Shown in pieces: positions 54,523 to 63,384 of a stretch of DNA of 64,000 nucleotides; positions within the stretch are counted from its first letter, which is position 1, and the number at the start of each line of letters is the position of its first letter. Source of the DNA: Lysinibacillus cavernae. Its GTDB lineage: Bacteria > Bacillota > Bacilli > Bacillales_A > Planococcaceae. A program made the translations under genes and the position numbers. A model generated the notes under the pieces. The model had not been told where the DNA came from. It was given only the letters and a program-made list of their open reading frames with translations, and did no database searches. The stretch spans positions 62,001-126,000 of the forward strand of contig NZ_WMEF01000002.1 of the NCBI RefSeq assembly GCF_009724685.1, given 5' to 3'.

Positions 54523-55491
54523 ATGATAAAAGTTCATTGTTTTGTAAGTTGTGTTTGTGAGGTTATTAAGAAAACGAAAGGTGTCGATCATAGGCCCTAC
54601 TATTTTGGGGTATGGGACGCAGATTTTGATGTGCTTGATAATGGCGTACTAACATACCACTCTGATCAAATTGATCATCATTTCTTTCAAACCTGGTATG
54701 AAATGCTCTATGGAATTAAGCTTTACAAATGGTATGACGAAAAGCAATCTAAACAAGACAATCTAAACAAATTGCTAGGGTTAGTAGAGAATAAATCGCC
54801 ACATCAGCATGTGATGGTGATGCTGGATTTATCGATGCTGCCAGAGCGAGAGAATAAGTTTCATCAACGTCCATTCCCTCATTATGTGATGCTAGAATCG
54901 ACAAAGAATGAAGAAGAGTGGTTTATGTATGACCCTGATTTTCGCTGGGAAGGGATTTTACCGAAGGAGAGAATATTAGCTGCAATCCAAGAGCCAACTG
55001 TCGGAGGTGGCTATTACTTTGATTCTAAGACGATTATTGCTCCAACTACAGAGACGGTTGAAGCCTATTTTAATACATGTATAAAGCTTCATTGTAATCC
55101 GTTGACAGATGCCATTACCGAAATTATGAAAGAGTCTATTGCAGGGAAAGAAAGTATGTCAAAACTACCGACTGCATTAAAACAATTGCCGGTTATCGCG
55201 ATTAGAAAGTATGCATATGAGCATGCGTTTGCATTTTTTTGGGAAGCACTTGGCCGCGAAGAGGAAGGCTTTGAGGCATGGTGTGATGAAATTGAGCGTC
55301 TAGTGACTGGCTATACAACGATTCAGTATCGAGCGATGAAGCTGGCGATGACGCAAGATTTATTAGTAGCGGAAAATATTTTTGTGAAGTTAGAAGAACA
55401 AAATCTTCTTGAGTTCAAAATCAAGCAAGGATTACAAGAATGTTTTCAAGCATGGTTAACATTACAGCACAAGAAAGAGGTCATGTTATGA
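54523..55491 (+). CDS. asbE: AsbE, dihydroxybenzoyl transferase
   Basis: AsbE moves 3,4-dihydroxybenzoate from AsbD onto the spermidine amine. The 322-residue product has the N-terminal VHCFVSCVCEVIKKTKGVDHRPYYFGVWDADF, typical of this family, and a helical C-terminal half. The fold has little motif content, so the assignment rests on length, this segment and the operon position between asbD and asbF. CGGAGG precedes the ATG; asbF starts within its stop. Confidence 0.88.
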   Translation: MIKVHCFVSCVCEVIKKTKGVDHRPYYFGVWDADFDVLDNGVLTYHSDQIDHHFFQTWYEMLYGIKLYKWYDEKQSKQDNLNKLLGLVENKSPHQHVMVMLDLSMLPERENKFHQRPFPHYVMLESTKNEEEWFMYDPDFRWEGILPKERILAAIQEPTVGGGYYFDSKTIIAPTTETVEAYFNTCIKLHCNPLTDAITEIMKESIAGKESMSKLPTALKQLPVIAIRKYAYEHAFAFFWEALGREEEGFEAWCDEIERLVTGYTTIQYRAMKLAMTQDLLVAENIFVKLEEQNLLEFKIKQGLQECFQAWLTLQHKKEVML

Positions 55492-56312
55492 AACTATCTA
55501 TCTGTACAATCTCGTTTAGGCACCATCTCTACTCGATGGATCAAATAGCACACTTTGCAAAAACTCAAGGTTTTCAAGGAATTGAGCTCTGGGGTATTCA
55601 TGCAAAGAACTTGGCAGATGAACGTCATTATGGAGCAGATTGGCTAAGCTCCTACGGCTTGGAAGCAAGCATGCTGAGTGATTATTTGCCATTAGACGCA
55701 CCAGTTTCTGAGATGATGGCTGAAACAGAGAGGTTATCTTCACTTGCAAAGCGCTGGGGAACAAATAAGATTCGTACATTTGTAGGAAAGAAGGGCAGCT
55801 CAGACACGAGCAAGAAAGAAAGGGATGCACTTATTGTCAGACTTAAAATGCTCTGTGATTATCTTGAGTCAGAGGGACAACATTTGCTTGTTGAAACGCA
55901 TCCGAACACATTGACAGATAATCTATCTTCAACAATGCAGTTACTCGAAGAAACGAATCACGCAAGCCTACGAGTGAACTTTGACGTCTTACATATATGG
56001 GAATCAGGGACGAACCCTATTGTCGCCATGAAGCAACTTCGCCCTTATATCTCACATTATCATTTTAAAAATATTGCCTCACGTACACAACTAGGTGTTT
56101 TTTCTCCAAACAATGTTTATGCTGCAGCAGGCTCTAGAGAAGGGATGGTGCCATTGTTTGAAGGTGCAGTTGATTATAGTGAATTCCTTGCAGAAGTAGT
56201 TTCAACAATGGAGGTAGATGCTTCACTGGAATGGTTTGGCGCGAATGTGAAGAGCGTATTAGCACATGATAGTCAGGAGGTTAAGAAGGCGTTGCAGTTG
56301 GTGCAAATATAG
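55488..56312 (+). CDS. asbF: AsbF, 3-dehydroshikimate dehydratase
   Basis: AsbF converts 3-dehydroshikimate to 3,4-dihydroxybenzoate, the catechol of petrobactin. The 274-residue TIM-barrel protein (sugar phosphate isomerase-like) has GIELWGIH near the N terminus, LLVETHPNTLTD and VNFDVLHIWES as metal-ligand strands, SHYHFKN and the final SLEWFGAN. ATG 55488 overlaps the asbE stop by four bases. It is the last gene; a terminator-like hairpin lies about 130 bp on. Confidence 0.92.
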   Translation: MKLSICTISFRHHLYSMDQIAHFAKTQGFQGIELWGIHAKNLADERHYGADWLSSYGLEASMLSDYLPLDAPVSEMMAETERLSSLAKRWGTNKIRTFVGKKGSSDTSKKERDALIVRLKMLCDYLESEGQHLLVETHPNTLTDNLSSTMQLLEETNHASLRVNFDVLHIWESGTNPIVAMKQLRPYISHYHFKNIASRTQLGVFSPNNVYAAAGSREGMVPLFEGAVDYSEFLAEVVSTMEVDASLEWFGANVKSVLAHDSQEVKKALQLVQI

Positions 56313-56444
56313 TGTAAAGCTGTTTACATCCAGCAGCGGCAATGGGGTATCACAGCCTGATTCCATCAAAATTGTTTGCTTGCGACTGGAGATTTAAAAT
56401 ATATTTATAATTGTTTAAAGTAAAATAGTAGTAAGGTATTTCAC

Positions 56445-56487
56445 CATAAACTCAACTAATCTGATGAGTTGGGTTTTATGTTTTTAT
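56445..56487 (+). terminator. Likely asb operon terminator
   Basis: ATAAACTCAACT and AGTTGGGTTTTAT pair around AATCTGATG, followed by GTTTTTAT. It lies 130 bp after asbF. Confidence 0.6.
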
Positions 56488-56554
56488 AGAAAAAGCTTCT
56501 AAACTATTTTAAAAAAGATGTGATGATCAATGGGAAAAATAGCAATTTTGTTAA

Positions 56555-56812
56555 ATGGATAGAGATGGACAAACAATAATAAATTTGCAAAGTCTGTTAG
56601 AACAAGTGGGAAAAAAGGCTGAGCGAATAAACACCTTAGAAGAAACTAACCAGAATTAACAAGCTTTATTGGACGGACTATTCTATACCATTATAGGATC
56701 AGATAAGGTAATGAAAAGAGGCGGAACGAGCTCAGAAACAGTTAAATATGCTCTAACAGAGACTTTTGGAAACCCTGCTGCATATATTGAAGACTTTAGT
56801 AAGTGTATATAG
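56555..56812 (+). pseudogene. Small gene interrupted by a stop codon
   Basis: ATG 56555 opens MDRDGQTIINLQSLLEQVGKK..., which stops at TAA 56657-56659. The same frame continues for 50 codons of protein-like sequence (LLDGLFYTIIGSDKVMKRGG..., TVKYALTETFGNPAAYIEDF) to TAG 56812. The first part is helical with coiled-coil character. No family is assigned. Further tiny frames (for example MATNDSKVDIF at 56894) are not supported. Confidence 0.4.
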
Positions 56813-56962
56813 ATAGATATTCTTACAAATAATGAAAAAAGGATAATGTCGTAAATTTTCAACCTATGAATCACTCATTGGAAGAGGATGATTATGGCTA
56901 CTAACGATTCAAAGGTTGATATTTTTAAAAGCAAACAGTCTATAGACAACAGACATTGAGAA

Positions 56963-57045
56963 GGTGTTCCAAAAAGTTAGATTGTAAGGATTGAGTTCGG
57001 TATTGTATCGGACTTAATCCTTATTATTTTACCTTTATATGTGGC
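56963..57045 (-). mobile_element. Relic of an IS3-family (IS150-type) transposase 3' end
   Basis: On the minus strand the frame gives [11 protein letters not shown], the end of an IS150-type OrfB, preceded by a broken IKGK-like part with two stops. On the plus strand the end shows CCAAAAAGTTAGA, matching the inner part of the inverted repeat TGACCCCAAAAAGTTAGAC seen at 63534. The same block recurs at 63534-63716 in the same orientation. Confidence 0.75.
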
Positions 57046-57336
57046 TCTGAAATAAAGTTGCGATGTTTATAAAAAAGACACGATGTTTAAAACAAAGTTG
57101 CAAAGTTATACCTCTTTAGATGCTTAGACTAAAGGGTTCTATAAAAAGTCAGTATTCCGCAAACAGGCCATTTAATTGAATAACGCTACTAAATTAAAAA
57201 TAGGATTTTATGTTAATCTTGGTGTGAGTTTGTGAAACAGTGTTCTTAAGCTAACGAAGCAGGTTAGTTCAACTATTCAGAGAGGAAGTAAAACTATGGA
57301 TTACTTTTTCTATCCAAAGCCAAATCTGTTGATGAC

Positions 57337-57367
57337 AAAAAAGAGGGGTAGTGTCCCCCCTTTTTTA
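57337..57367. terminator. Bidirectional terminator after the MACPF-like gene
   Basis: AAAAAAGAGGGG and CCCCCCTTTTTT pair around TAGTGT. It lies 28 bp after the stop of the minus-strand gene. Confidence 0.85.
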
Positions 57368-57394
57368 AATAAAACTGGCAAAGCATGTGATAAA

Positions 57395-58741
57395 CTACCT
57401 TATTGTTGCACTCCAAGTAGTGCCTCCACGAATGCAAGTATATGTTCCTGAAACTGTCCTTCCATCATCAGAGATAGTACCAGTGTAATCACAGTCATTT
57501 CCATCACTACTATTTCGACGATTAACAATTACTGTATTACCACTTCTATGAATAGTTAGAACAGCAGTAACATCTGATAGCCCTGCTGCTGTCCATAATG
57601 CATCAAAGGTATTACTATTCCCTCTACGGGTCCACACACCAGTCCATCCTCCCTCATTTTCCAACCACGATGTACCTAAATCGAATTCTATTTCAACTTG
57701 AGGTGGAAGAATGTTTTCTAGTAAAGCTAAGTTAAGTTCTGGCATATTACATTTTGAGATATCATTGAAGCATAATCCTGCCGATGTCACGATTTTTGAA
57801 ATCTCGGAACTAATTTCGTTATAGCGTTCATTCACTTGAGTAATGTCAATTCCAGGAAACTGTTTTTGATGAGCTAATGCAAATGAAAGATCGTTTTGAT
57901 ATTTGACATAACGTTGTCTCAAGGTTCCTAATTGCTCTAAAACAGTCAGTTGATTAGAGATATCCAACGAAGATGAAACAGGATGAGGAATATGATCGTA
58001 GGGTATTACCAATGCAACATATGGAAAGCCATTGTTACCTGTTACCTTAGTTGGGAAATCTAAAGCCTCTTTAATTAGTTGTTCAGGTGTTAATTGTGGT
58101 AATCCGTTACTGCCTCCTTGACGTAAAACCGTAGCCCTCATTTGATATGAAGATGTGATTTTCTTTAATGATTCCTCAAAAGTCCCTTTAGCATCACCAG
58201 AGAATAAACCATAAGTAGCATTACCCGAGAGGTTAGCTTTTATTTCTCTAAATTCAGAGGCAGAAGAGCTTTCAATTTCTAATACGGCAAGAAATTCACC
58301 ACCTGTAATTAAACCATAGACAAATGAATCTCCAAATTGCTTAATAAATTCTTGAGGATTACTTGCATAGAGTCTTTCTGCTTGAGGATTGAGTTTAGAT
58401 TTACTTAGATCCAATAAAGTTTGTTCATTGGTAACGTGTACTTGTACTAGTAAATAAACAGTAAAACTGTTTTGTTTGAAAGAACTAATAAAACTTGTTT
58501 TTGCAGAACCACTTGCAGTAATACCATACTTCATTGAAGCTCTAGCTGAAACATTTAATTGTTCAGTTAAACTTAGTGTGCTACTTGCAAGTTCAATTCT
58601 AAAGTAAACCTCTTGTCCTCCAGCATTAACAACTCTTCTAATCGTTGACACATCATCTAAGGCAGGTGTAGGGTGCAACTCATAGGAAGCGGAGTTAAAT
58701 CCTAAGCCGAGATTCATGCCATTAATGTAACTAATTTCCAT
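57395..58741 (-). CDS. MACPF-like pore-forming protein with C-terminal beta domain
   Basis: The 448-residue protein has no signal peptide. Residues 136-148 read FGDSF-x6-GG, which fits the MACPF signature (Y/F-G-T/D-x-F/Y-x6-GG). It is flanked by two Ser/Ala/Gly/Thr-rich amphipathic stretches (about 63-90 and 160-198) suitable for membrane-inserting hairpins. Residues about 200-350 are helical linker. The end (about 355-448) is a separate Trp/Gly-rich beta domain (GGWTGVWTRRG, two Cys: DCDYTG, TYTCIRGG). AGGAGG lies 5 bp before the ATG. Its location between IS relics suggests an acquired toxin. The family call is from motif and layout only. Confidence 0.65.
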   Translation of the reverse strand: MEISYINGMNLGLGFNSASYELHPTPALDDVSTIRRVVNAGGQEVYFRIELASSTLSLTEQLNVSARASMKYGITASGSAKTSFISSFKQNSFTVYLLVQVHVTNEQTLLDLSKSKLNPQAERLYASNPQEFIKQFGDSFVYGLITGGEFLAVLEIESSSASEFREIKANLSGNATYGLFSGDAKGTFEESLKKITSSYQMRATVLRQGGSNGLPQLTPEQLIKEALDFPTKVTGNNGFPYVALVIPYDHIPHPVSSSLDISNQLTVLEQLGTLRQRYVKYQNDLSFALAHQKQFPGIDITQVNERYNEISSEISKIVTSAGLCFNDISKCNMPELNLALLENILPPQVEIEFDLGTSWLENEGGWTGVWTRRGNSNTFDALWTAAGLSDVTAVLTIHRSGNTVIVNRRNSSDGNDCDYTGTISDDGRTVSGTYTCIRGGTTWSATIR

Positions 58742-58860
58742 TTATACCTCCTGTTGAATTATTCAAATGATATATATTAGTTTGTACTGTTTAAATTGAA
58801 TTGATTCAAATTAGGATAAGTATTTGATATCAGACACCTACGTGGGAGATTGTGAAGAAT

Positions 58861-58935
58861 TGTACTTAAAGTAACGGGGTGCTTTAGTTCAATAACGATC
58901 TTCAACAATCGGGCGCAATTGTTGAACAACATAGA
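58861..58935. repeat. Dispersed repeat copy (CTTCAACAATCGGGCG type)
   Basis: ACTTAAAGTAACGGGGTGCTTTAG, followed by GATCTTCAACAATCGGGCGC, is a decayed copy of a repeat with related pieces at 57243-57275 (CTTAAGCTAACGAAGCAGG), 62407-62440, 62835-62885 (GATCTTCCACAATCGGGC) and 63500-63525 (GTTCAAGAATCGGGCTC). Elsewhere in 58742-59485 there is a hairpin at 59190-59217 (AAAAGCTATCC/GGATAGCTTTT) and minus-strand protein-like scraps (for example EVVEAAQDSLVIGIKYR), but no gene. Confidence 0.6.
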
Positions 58936-59485
58936 TAATACTCTTTTTTGGTGAACTTATTTTCAGAAGAGAGTCTTTTAATTTATCATGGAATATGGAT
59001 TTATGAGATTTTCTAATCAAACTTTCTCCTAAAGCCACAAATTATTCTGGTGGATATTAATACGTCTTTAGGAGGGTATGATTTATTTTAACCTCAGGCC
59101 CATAAGATATTTCATAGGTCATATTTTATTTTAGGCAAGTTTATACTTAAAAAAGTGTCACTTTAGGTGTTGTTTTGCATTTTAAATATAAAAAAGCTAT
59201 CCAAAGGGGGATAGCTTTTCTATATTTAATTCCGATAACTAAACTATCTTGTGCTGCTTCAACAACCTCTGTAGTAATAGTATTAAGATGATTAATTTCA
59301 AGTATTCTTTTAATCTGAGAAGTCTAAAGCTTCCTCCTTTAATCTTAATAATACTGGTAATTGCCACGTAATTAGAAAAATTTTCAATATTTATAGAAAT
59401 TCCTAACAGTGAGACAGGTAGTTATTTCCTTGTATTATTTGTGGTAAGAGATGTACGAATCCAATAGCCTCTGCAGATGCATACG

Positions 59486-60508
59486 CTATTCTTGCCACAC
59501 GCTCATAGGGTCCCATGGCTTGATTCGTTCACCATATTTCTCGTATAAAAAAGCTTTCATGTCTTCCAGTTTTGTAGGAACCTCGTTCCAATTTGGAAGA
59601 GATGGCAACCCGCGTTTGCTTTTTAAGAGAATATCCACCGTAACATACAAACGTTCTGGCTGAATCCAATGAAGGAAGCGAGAAATATCGATTTCCTTAG
59701 TCAGGGACAAGGAATCAATCTCGTCATTGTAATGCTTGTTGAACTCGCTTATCAAGTTCAAGAGGTAGTCTCTCTGTTCCTTCACGAAGTCTAGGCCGCA
59801 TATGGCGCCATGTCCTGGAACAACGATTTCAGGTTTAATGTCATCAATAATGCGATCAAGTACTTTAATCCAGTTGAGGGTTCCTTCTTCACTGTATGCT
59901 GTACAACCGTTAAACACGACATCGCCGGCGAACAGCACTTTTTCTTTTGGCATCCACAACAGCAAGTCACTGTCAGAGTGGGCCGGAGCTACATTGTAAA
60001 TCATAACTTCAGTATCGCCAAGACGTATGTTGATATCGTCCTTTATTTCAATATTCGGGTGCACCCATTCTACGCCCTCCAGGTCGAATCCTTCAAATTC
60101 CGCTGCAAAAAACTGCTCTCCCTGAGTCGATTCCGGAGAATTCTTCCCTCTTTTGATGACGCTATCCATCCAGGTGATATTTTCAGTAAGACGCTCCCTG
60201 GCCGCTTCCTTGTGCATAATAATGCAGGCTTTTTCAAACACTTTGTTCCCCCAGGTATGGTCGCTGTTATAGTGCGAGTTTACTACATAGGCGGGAGAGC
60301 CGCCATTGCTTACTTCCTTAAAAGCATCTCGCATTTCTTGCGCATGGAACAAATCAAAGAACGTGTCATACACCAGACCTTCACCTTTGTTGATAAACCC
60401 AGCATTGGCCCAACTGATTCCACGATACGGCGAAATACCGGCAAAGACGCCATCTGCGACTTCAAAAAATTTAACCCGAGGTTTTTGGATAATACTTCTA
60501 TACTGCAT
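59486..60508 (-). CDS. Metallo-beta-lactamase-fold hydrolase, horizontally acquired
   Basis: The 340-residue enzyme has NSHYNSDHTWGN (zinc motif HxxxDH), a His/Asp site in APAHSDSDLLLW, the metal Asp in VLFAGDVVFNG and the last His in VVPGHGAICG. AAAGGAG before ATG 60508 rules out the longer start. Codon usage is clearly higher in GC than the host genes. It is divergent from an FAH-family hydrolase gene and lies next to a TetR regulator. Together they look like a small catabolic or detoxification cassette. Confidence 0.88.
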   Translation of the reverse strand: MQYRSIIQKPRVKFFEVADGVFAGISPYRGISWANAGFINKGEGLVYDTFFDLFHAQEMRDAFKEVSNGGSPAYVVNSHYNSDHTWGNKVFEKACIIMHKEAARERLTENITWMDSVIKRGKNSPESTQGEQFFAAEFEGFDLEGVEWVHPNIEIKDDINIRLGDTEVMIYNVAPAHSDSDLLLWMPKEKVLFAGDVVFNGCTAYSEEGTLNWIKVLDRIIDDIKPEIVVPGHGAICGLDFVKEQRDYLLNLISEFNKHYNDEIDSLSLTKEIDISRFLHWIQPERLYVTVDILLKSKRGLPSLPNWNEVPTKLEDMKAFLYEKYGERIKPWDPMSVWQE

Positions 60509-60542
60509 AACAATTCTCCTTTGCATATATGTTTTTTGGGGT

Positions 60543-60629
60543 TAGTCACACTGACTATATCTTTATTATAGAGAATAGAAAATAAAAAGCAAGCGAGCAC
60601 TTGCGTGCATCCGCTCTATGTAATATGAT
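60543..60629. promoter_or_regulatory. Divergent promoters and 15-bp palindromic operator
   Basis: Minus strand: -35 TTGCTT (60587-60592) and -10 TATAAT (60565-60570), 16-bp spacing, feed the MBL gene. The perfect palindrome TAGTCA-CAC-TGACTA (60543-60557) covers its start point. Plus strand: TTGCGT (60601-60606) and TATGAT (60624-60629), 17-bp spacing, feed the FAH gene. Confidence 0.6.
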
Positions 60630-60674
60630 AATAACTGAACAACATCACACTACATGGATGGAGGCGCTACAAAC

Positions 60675-61685
60675 ATGAAACTGGTAACCTTTCACACCGA
60701 AACTTCGAAGGAATGTTTTTTTGGGCTTGTCATTAACGAGAAATTTGTCGTGTCTTTTGCCGCAATCATGAAAAAGCAGGGGACATTCGTTGACAGTCTA
60801 CAAAGTATGGACAGCTATCTACAACATTTGCCGGCAAGCCATACTGCCGCTAAGGAGCTGATGCAATACGCTGTTAGACAACCGCATCAATTCAATGAAA
60901 ATGAAATCTGTCCAATTGCAGCGGTAAAACTGCTGCCGCCGATTCTGAACCCGGCTGCGCTTATTGATTTCGGGTTGACGCCAAGACATCTGAGAAATGC
61001 TAGCGTAAATCTGCTGCAAAGAGAATACACAGGAGCGGAAAGAGAAGAGTTTAAACAAAAAATTGCGGAAAAATTCCAGCAAGAACCGAATAAAGTAACT
61101 TTCAGTTATTACAAGTGTAACCATAATGCATTGATTGGCGATGGGGCTACAATTCATTGGCCTTCGTACTCTTCTTACCTGGATATCGAACCGGAGCTGG
61201 CCTTTGTTACAGGGAAGGGGAACTGCATTGCTGGTTATGTTATTTTTAACGACAGTACTGCTCGCGATGTGCAGTGGCCAGATTTTCAGGCGTTGACCGG
61301 ACCAACACGGTGCAAAGATTTTGATTACAGCAAAGGAATAGGACCATTTCTCGTTACACCGGATGAAATCGATAACCCGCTGGCACTGGATGTGGATGTA
61401 CGAATCGGAGAGAGACTGCACTGGAAGGGAAGCACATCCGAGTATTCCGCGCACCCTGCAAAGGTGATGGAGGAGGTTCTCAAAATTTTCACGCCGCTCC
61501 CGGGCACGATTATAGGAATGGGGACGATACCGGATTGCTGCGCAATCGAGACCGAACAATGGCTGTTGCCCTCTGACCGAATCCAGATTACGTTCGATAA
61601 ATTAGGCACGCTCACGCAATTGGTGCCTGATAATGTCAAGATTACTGAAGCAAGTCGCTGGGAAAAAAGAAATGATTTACCTTAA
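60675..61685 (+). CDS. Fumarylacetoacetate hydrolase (FAH) family protein
   Basis: The 336-residue protein has the FAH catalytic barrel with the metal ligands of LDIEPELAFVTG and IFNDSTARDVQWP, and KGIGPFLVTPDEI and GTIIGMGTIPDCCA typical of the family. FAH-family enzymes cleave C-C bonds or hydrate and decarboxylate keto acids in aromatic catabolism. GGAGG before ATG 60675 fixes the start. The N-terminal 100 residues are the extra domain of the longer members. Higher GC than the host background; adjacent to TetR. Confidence 0.88.
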   Translation: MKLVTFHTETSKECFFGLVINEKFVVSFAAIMKKQGTFVDSLQSMDSYLQHLPASHTAAKELMQYAVRQPHQFNENEICPIAAVKLLPPILNPAALIDFGLTPRHLRNASVNLLQREYTGAEREEFKQKIAEKFQQEPNKVTFSYYKCNHNALIGDGATIHWPSYSSYLDIEPELAFVTGKGNCIAGYVIFNDSTARDVQWPDFQALTGPTRCKDFDYSKGIGPFLVTPDEIDNPLALDVDVRIGERLHWKGSTSEYSAHPAKVMEEVLKIFTPLPGTIIGMGTIPDCCAIETEQWLLPSDRIQITFDKLGTLTQLVPDNVKITEASRWEKRNDLP

Positions 61686-61722
61686 ATAAACGTTTACGAA
61701 GATGATGAACCCCCGAACCCTA

Positions 61723-61766
61723 TTGCATATGTATAACTTGTTGTATAATAGGTTTAACATATGCAA
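61723..61766 (+). promoter_or_regulatory. tetR promoter with inverted TTGCATATG half-sites
   Basis: TTGCATATG (61723-61731) and CATATGCAA (61758-61766) are perfect complements that flank TATAAT (61744-61749). The right half-site touches the ribosome site AAAAGGAG. It is likely the regulator's own operator. A related TTGCATATATG occurs in the MBL leader (about 60521-60531). Confidence 0.65.
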
Positions 61767-61779
61767 AAGGAGTAATACA

Positions 61780-62355
61780 ATGCATACTTCAGACAGAATC
61801 ATCGAAGCCGCGACACGGCTCATAAAGAAGAATGGCTATCGGGGAGTAAGCACTAAAGCCATTGCAGCGGAAGCTACAGTCAATGAATCTACAATTTTCC
61901 GGCATTTTGGAAGCAAGCAAGGCATACTGGAAGCCATCATTGAAAAGCATTCGGATATCCCGCAATTTGAGAAGCTGTTAATGGAGGAAGCGACCGATAA
62001 TCCGGAAGTTGATCTGCTGAATGTAAGCCAGCAGTACCGCTTGTTTTTCCATAAAAATACAGATATTATTTTGATTGGCATCCGCGAAAAAGGAATATTT
62101 CCTGAATTAGACAGAGTGCTGGCCGAGCCGCCGGTGAAGCTGCACTCTTTGCTGGTTGAATATTTTGAACGACTGCAGAAGAAAAAAATCATACCCAGTC
62201 AGGATGCGCGTCTTGCCGCCATGTCTTTTCTCTCGACGTGCTACGGCTTTCAGATGAGCGAGCTGATTCACCAGCAATATCAGTCTCAATTCGTCACCGA
62301 GGAAGAGTTCTACAAGTACATTGTCTCATCGTTCGTTAAAGCAATAATGTCTTAG
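61780..62355 (+). CDS. TetR-family transcriptional regulator
   Basis: The 191-residue protein has an N-terminal TetR DNA-binding domain (RIIEAATRLIKKNGYRGVSTKAIAAEA, then NESTIFRHFGSKQGILEAII) and a helical ligand-binding C terminus. AAAAGGAG precedes ATG 61780; the frame open from 61702 overlaps the promoter. It probably represses itself and the MBL/FAH genes. Higher GC than the host, like its neighbours, so the three genes probably arrived together. Confidence 0.88.
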   Translation: MHTSDRIIEAATRLIKKNGYRGVSTKAIAAEATVNESTIFRHFGSKQGILEAIIEKHSDIPQFEKLLMEEATDNPEVDLLNVSQQYRLFFHKNTDIILIGIREKGIFPELDRVLAEPPVKLHSLLVEYFERLQKKKIIPSQDARLAAMSFLSTCYGFQMSELIHQQYQSQFVTEEEFYKYIVSSFVKAIMS

Positions 62356-62515
62356 TCATAAAAAGCCTGTAGCAGAAAATTGTTATGGAGCAAAGAAATT
62401 GAAAGATTTTTACTTAAACTAAAGAGGTAGTTTAATTTAACAAAAATCAGTTCGCTTGGAATGGAATAAGGTTTTTTACTTTTTTGACCAATCAGGGATT
62501 TAGAGGTGATTAGTG

Positions 62516-62782
62516 ATGACACTCAAATGGTTATGGATATTAGTTATTACGTTTAGCTTACTAGAATGGATTTCAATCCCGTTCATAGGTGCATTTTCAG
62601 GAAAACTATATCAATTAGTTGATGGTATATTAATAATTGCTTTTATTATTTACCCATTATTTTTTATTACGTCTCTTTTACTATTACAAAAGGGAATTAA
62701 AAAAATTGGTGCAGTAATGTTGCTTATTCCATTAATCGTGTATGCACCCTTGCTAATAGGTCTTCAACCGTTGCTTAAATAA
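62516..62782 (+). CDS. Small three-helix membrane protein
   Basis: The 88-residue product has three hydrophobic helices (LWILVITFSLLEWISIPFIG; LVDGILIIAFIIYPLFFI; the last near the C terminus). ATG 62516 has GAGGTGA upstream. No family is recognised. It lies in the repeat-rich accessory region. Confidence 0.6.
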   Translation: MTLKWLWILVITFSLLEWISIPFIGAFSGKLYQLVDGILIIAFIIYPLFFITSLLLLQKGIKKIGAVMLLIPLIVYAPLLIGLQPLLK

Positions 62783-62834
62783 TGTATTACATATTGAACT
62801 AACAGGTGATTTAGTATAAGAAGAAATATGCTTA

Positions 62835-62885
62835 TGATCTTCCACAATCGGGCACTTTTCCTTAATAAGGAACGTCTTTATTCAT
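62835..62885. repeat. Dispersed repeat copy (CACAATCGGGC type)
   Basis: GATCTTCCACAATCGGGCAC then TTTTCCTTAATAAGGAACG. It is a second decayed member of the family at 58861. The rest of 62783-63013 shows no gene. Confidence 0.5.
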
Positions 62886-63013
62886 GGAAAGGGCCATATT
62901 CTGGAGCAACGGAATTATAATATTATGTTAAAATTAGGAATTGATTGCGAATGGTTTTACCAAAAAGAACAGCGGGTATTAAAGTTGACGGGTATGTTGG
63001 GGGTCTATGAAAA

Positions 63014-63361
63014 ATGAAAAACGAAGAAAGTAAGACAAATAAATACGTGCCAAAAATAAACTACGATGATACAACTAACGGCGAACATGACATTGAATCC
63101 GATATAGTAGTTGGAAATTCACCATGCCCTTGCTGCGAGTTTATTACAATTCCGAAAAATGGCGATGCCCTTGCCTACATTTGCCCCGTATGTTTTTGGG
63201 AGATAGATTTGTTTATTCAAAGTAATGTTGAGGCAAGTGACCAAAACCATGGCTTAACATTGACTGAAGCAAGAAAAAATTATCTTAGTTTTGGGGCAGT
63301 ATTGCCCATGTTAAAGAAGTATTGCAGGCAACCAAAAGAATATGAATATCCAACAAAATGA
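63014..63361 (+). CDS. CPCC-family cysteine-rich protein
   Basis: The 115-residue product has CPCCEF and CPVCFWEID, two CxxC-type pairs 20 residues apart that should bind zinc, plus the GLTLTEARKNYLSFGA end typical of the Cys-rich CPCC family. Members are often next to toxin or immunity genes and have no known activity. There is no strong ribosome site (GGGGG at about 62999 is nearest). Confidence 0.75.
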   Translation: MKNEESKTNKYVPKINYDDTTNGEHDIESDIVVGNSPCPCCEFITIPKNGDALAYICPVCFWEIDLFIQSNVEASDQNHGLTLTEARKNYLSFGAVLPMLKKYCRQPKEYEYPTK

Positions 63362-63384
63362 AAAAGCAGATTCTAAGTCGATTT

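Noticed and set aside
59810..60571. 253-codon plus-strand frame opposite the MBL hydrolase gene
   Set aside because: Antisense of a well-supported enzyme; the translation has no protein-like motif and no ribosome site.
60819..61559. 246-codon minus-strand frame opposite the FAH gene
   Set aside because: Antisense shadow in higher-GC DNA; no start signal.
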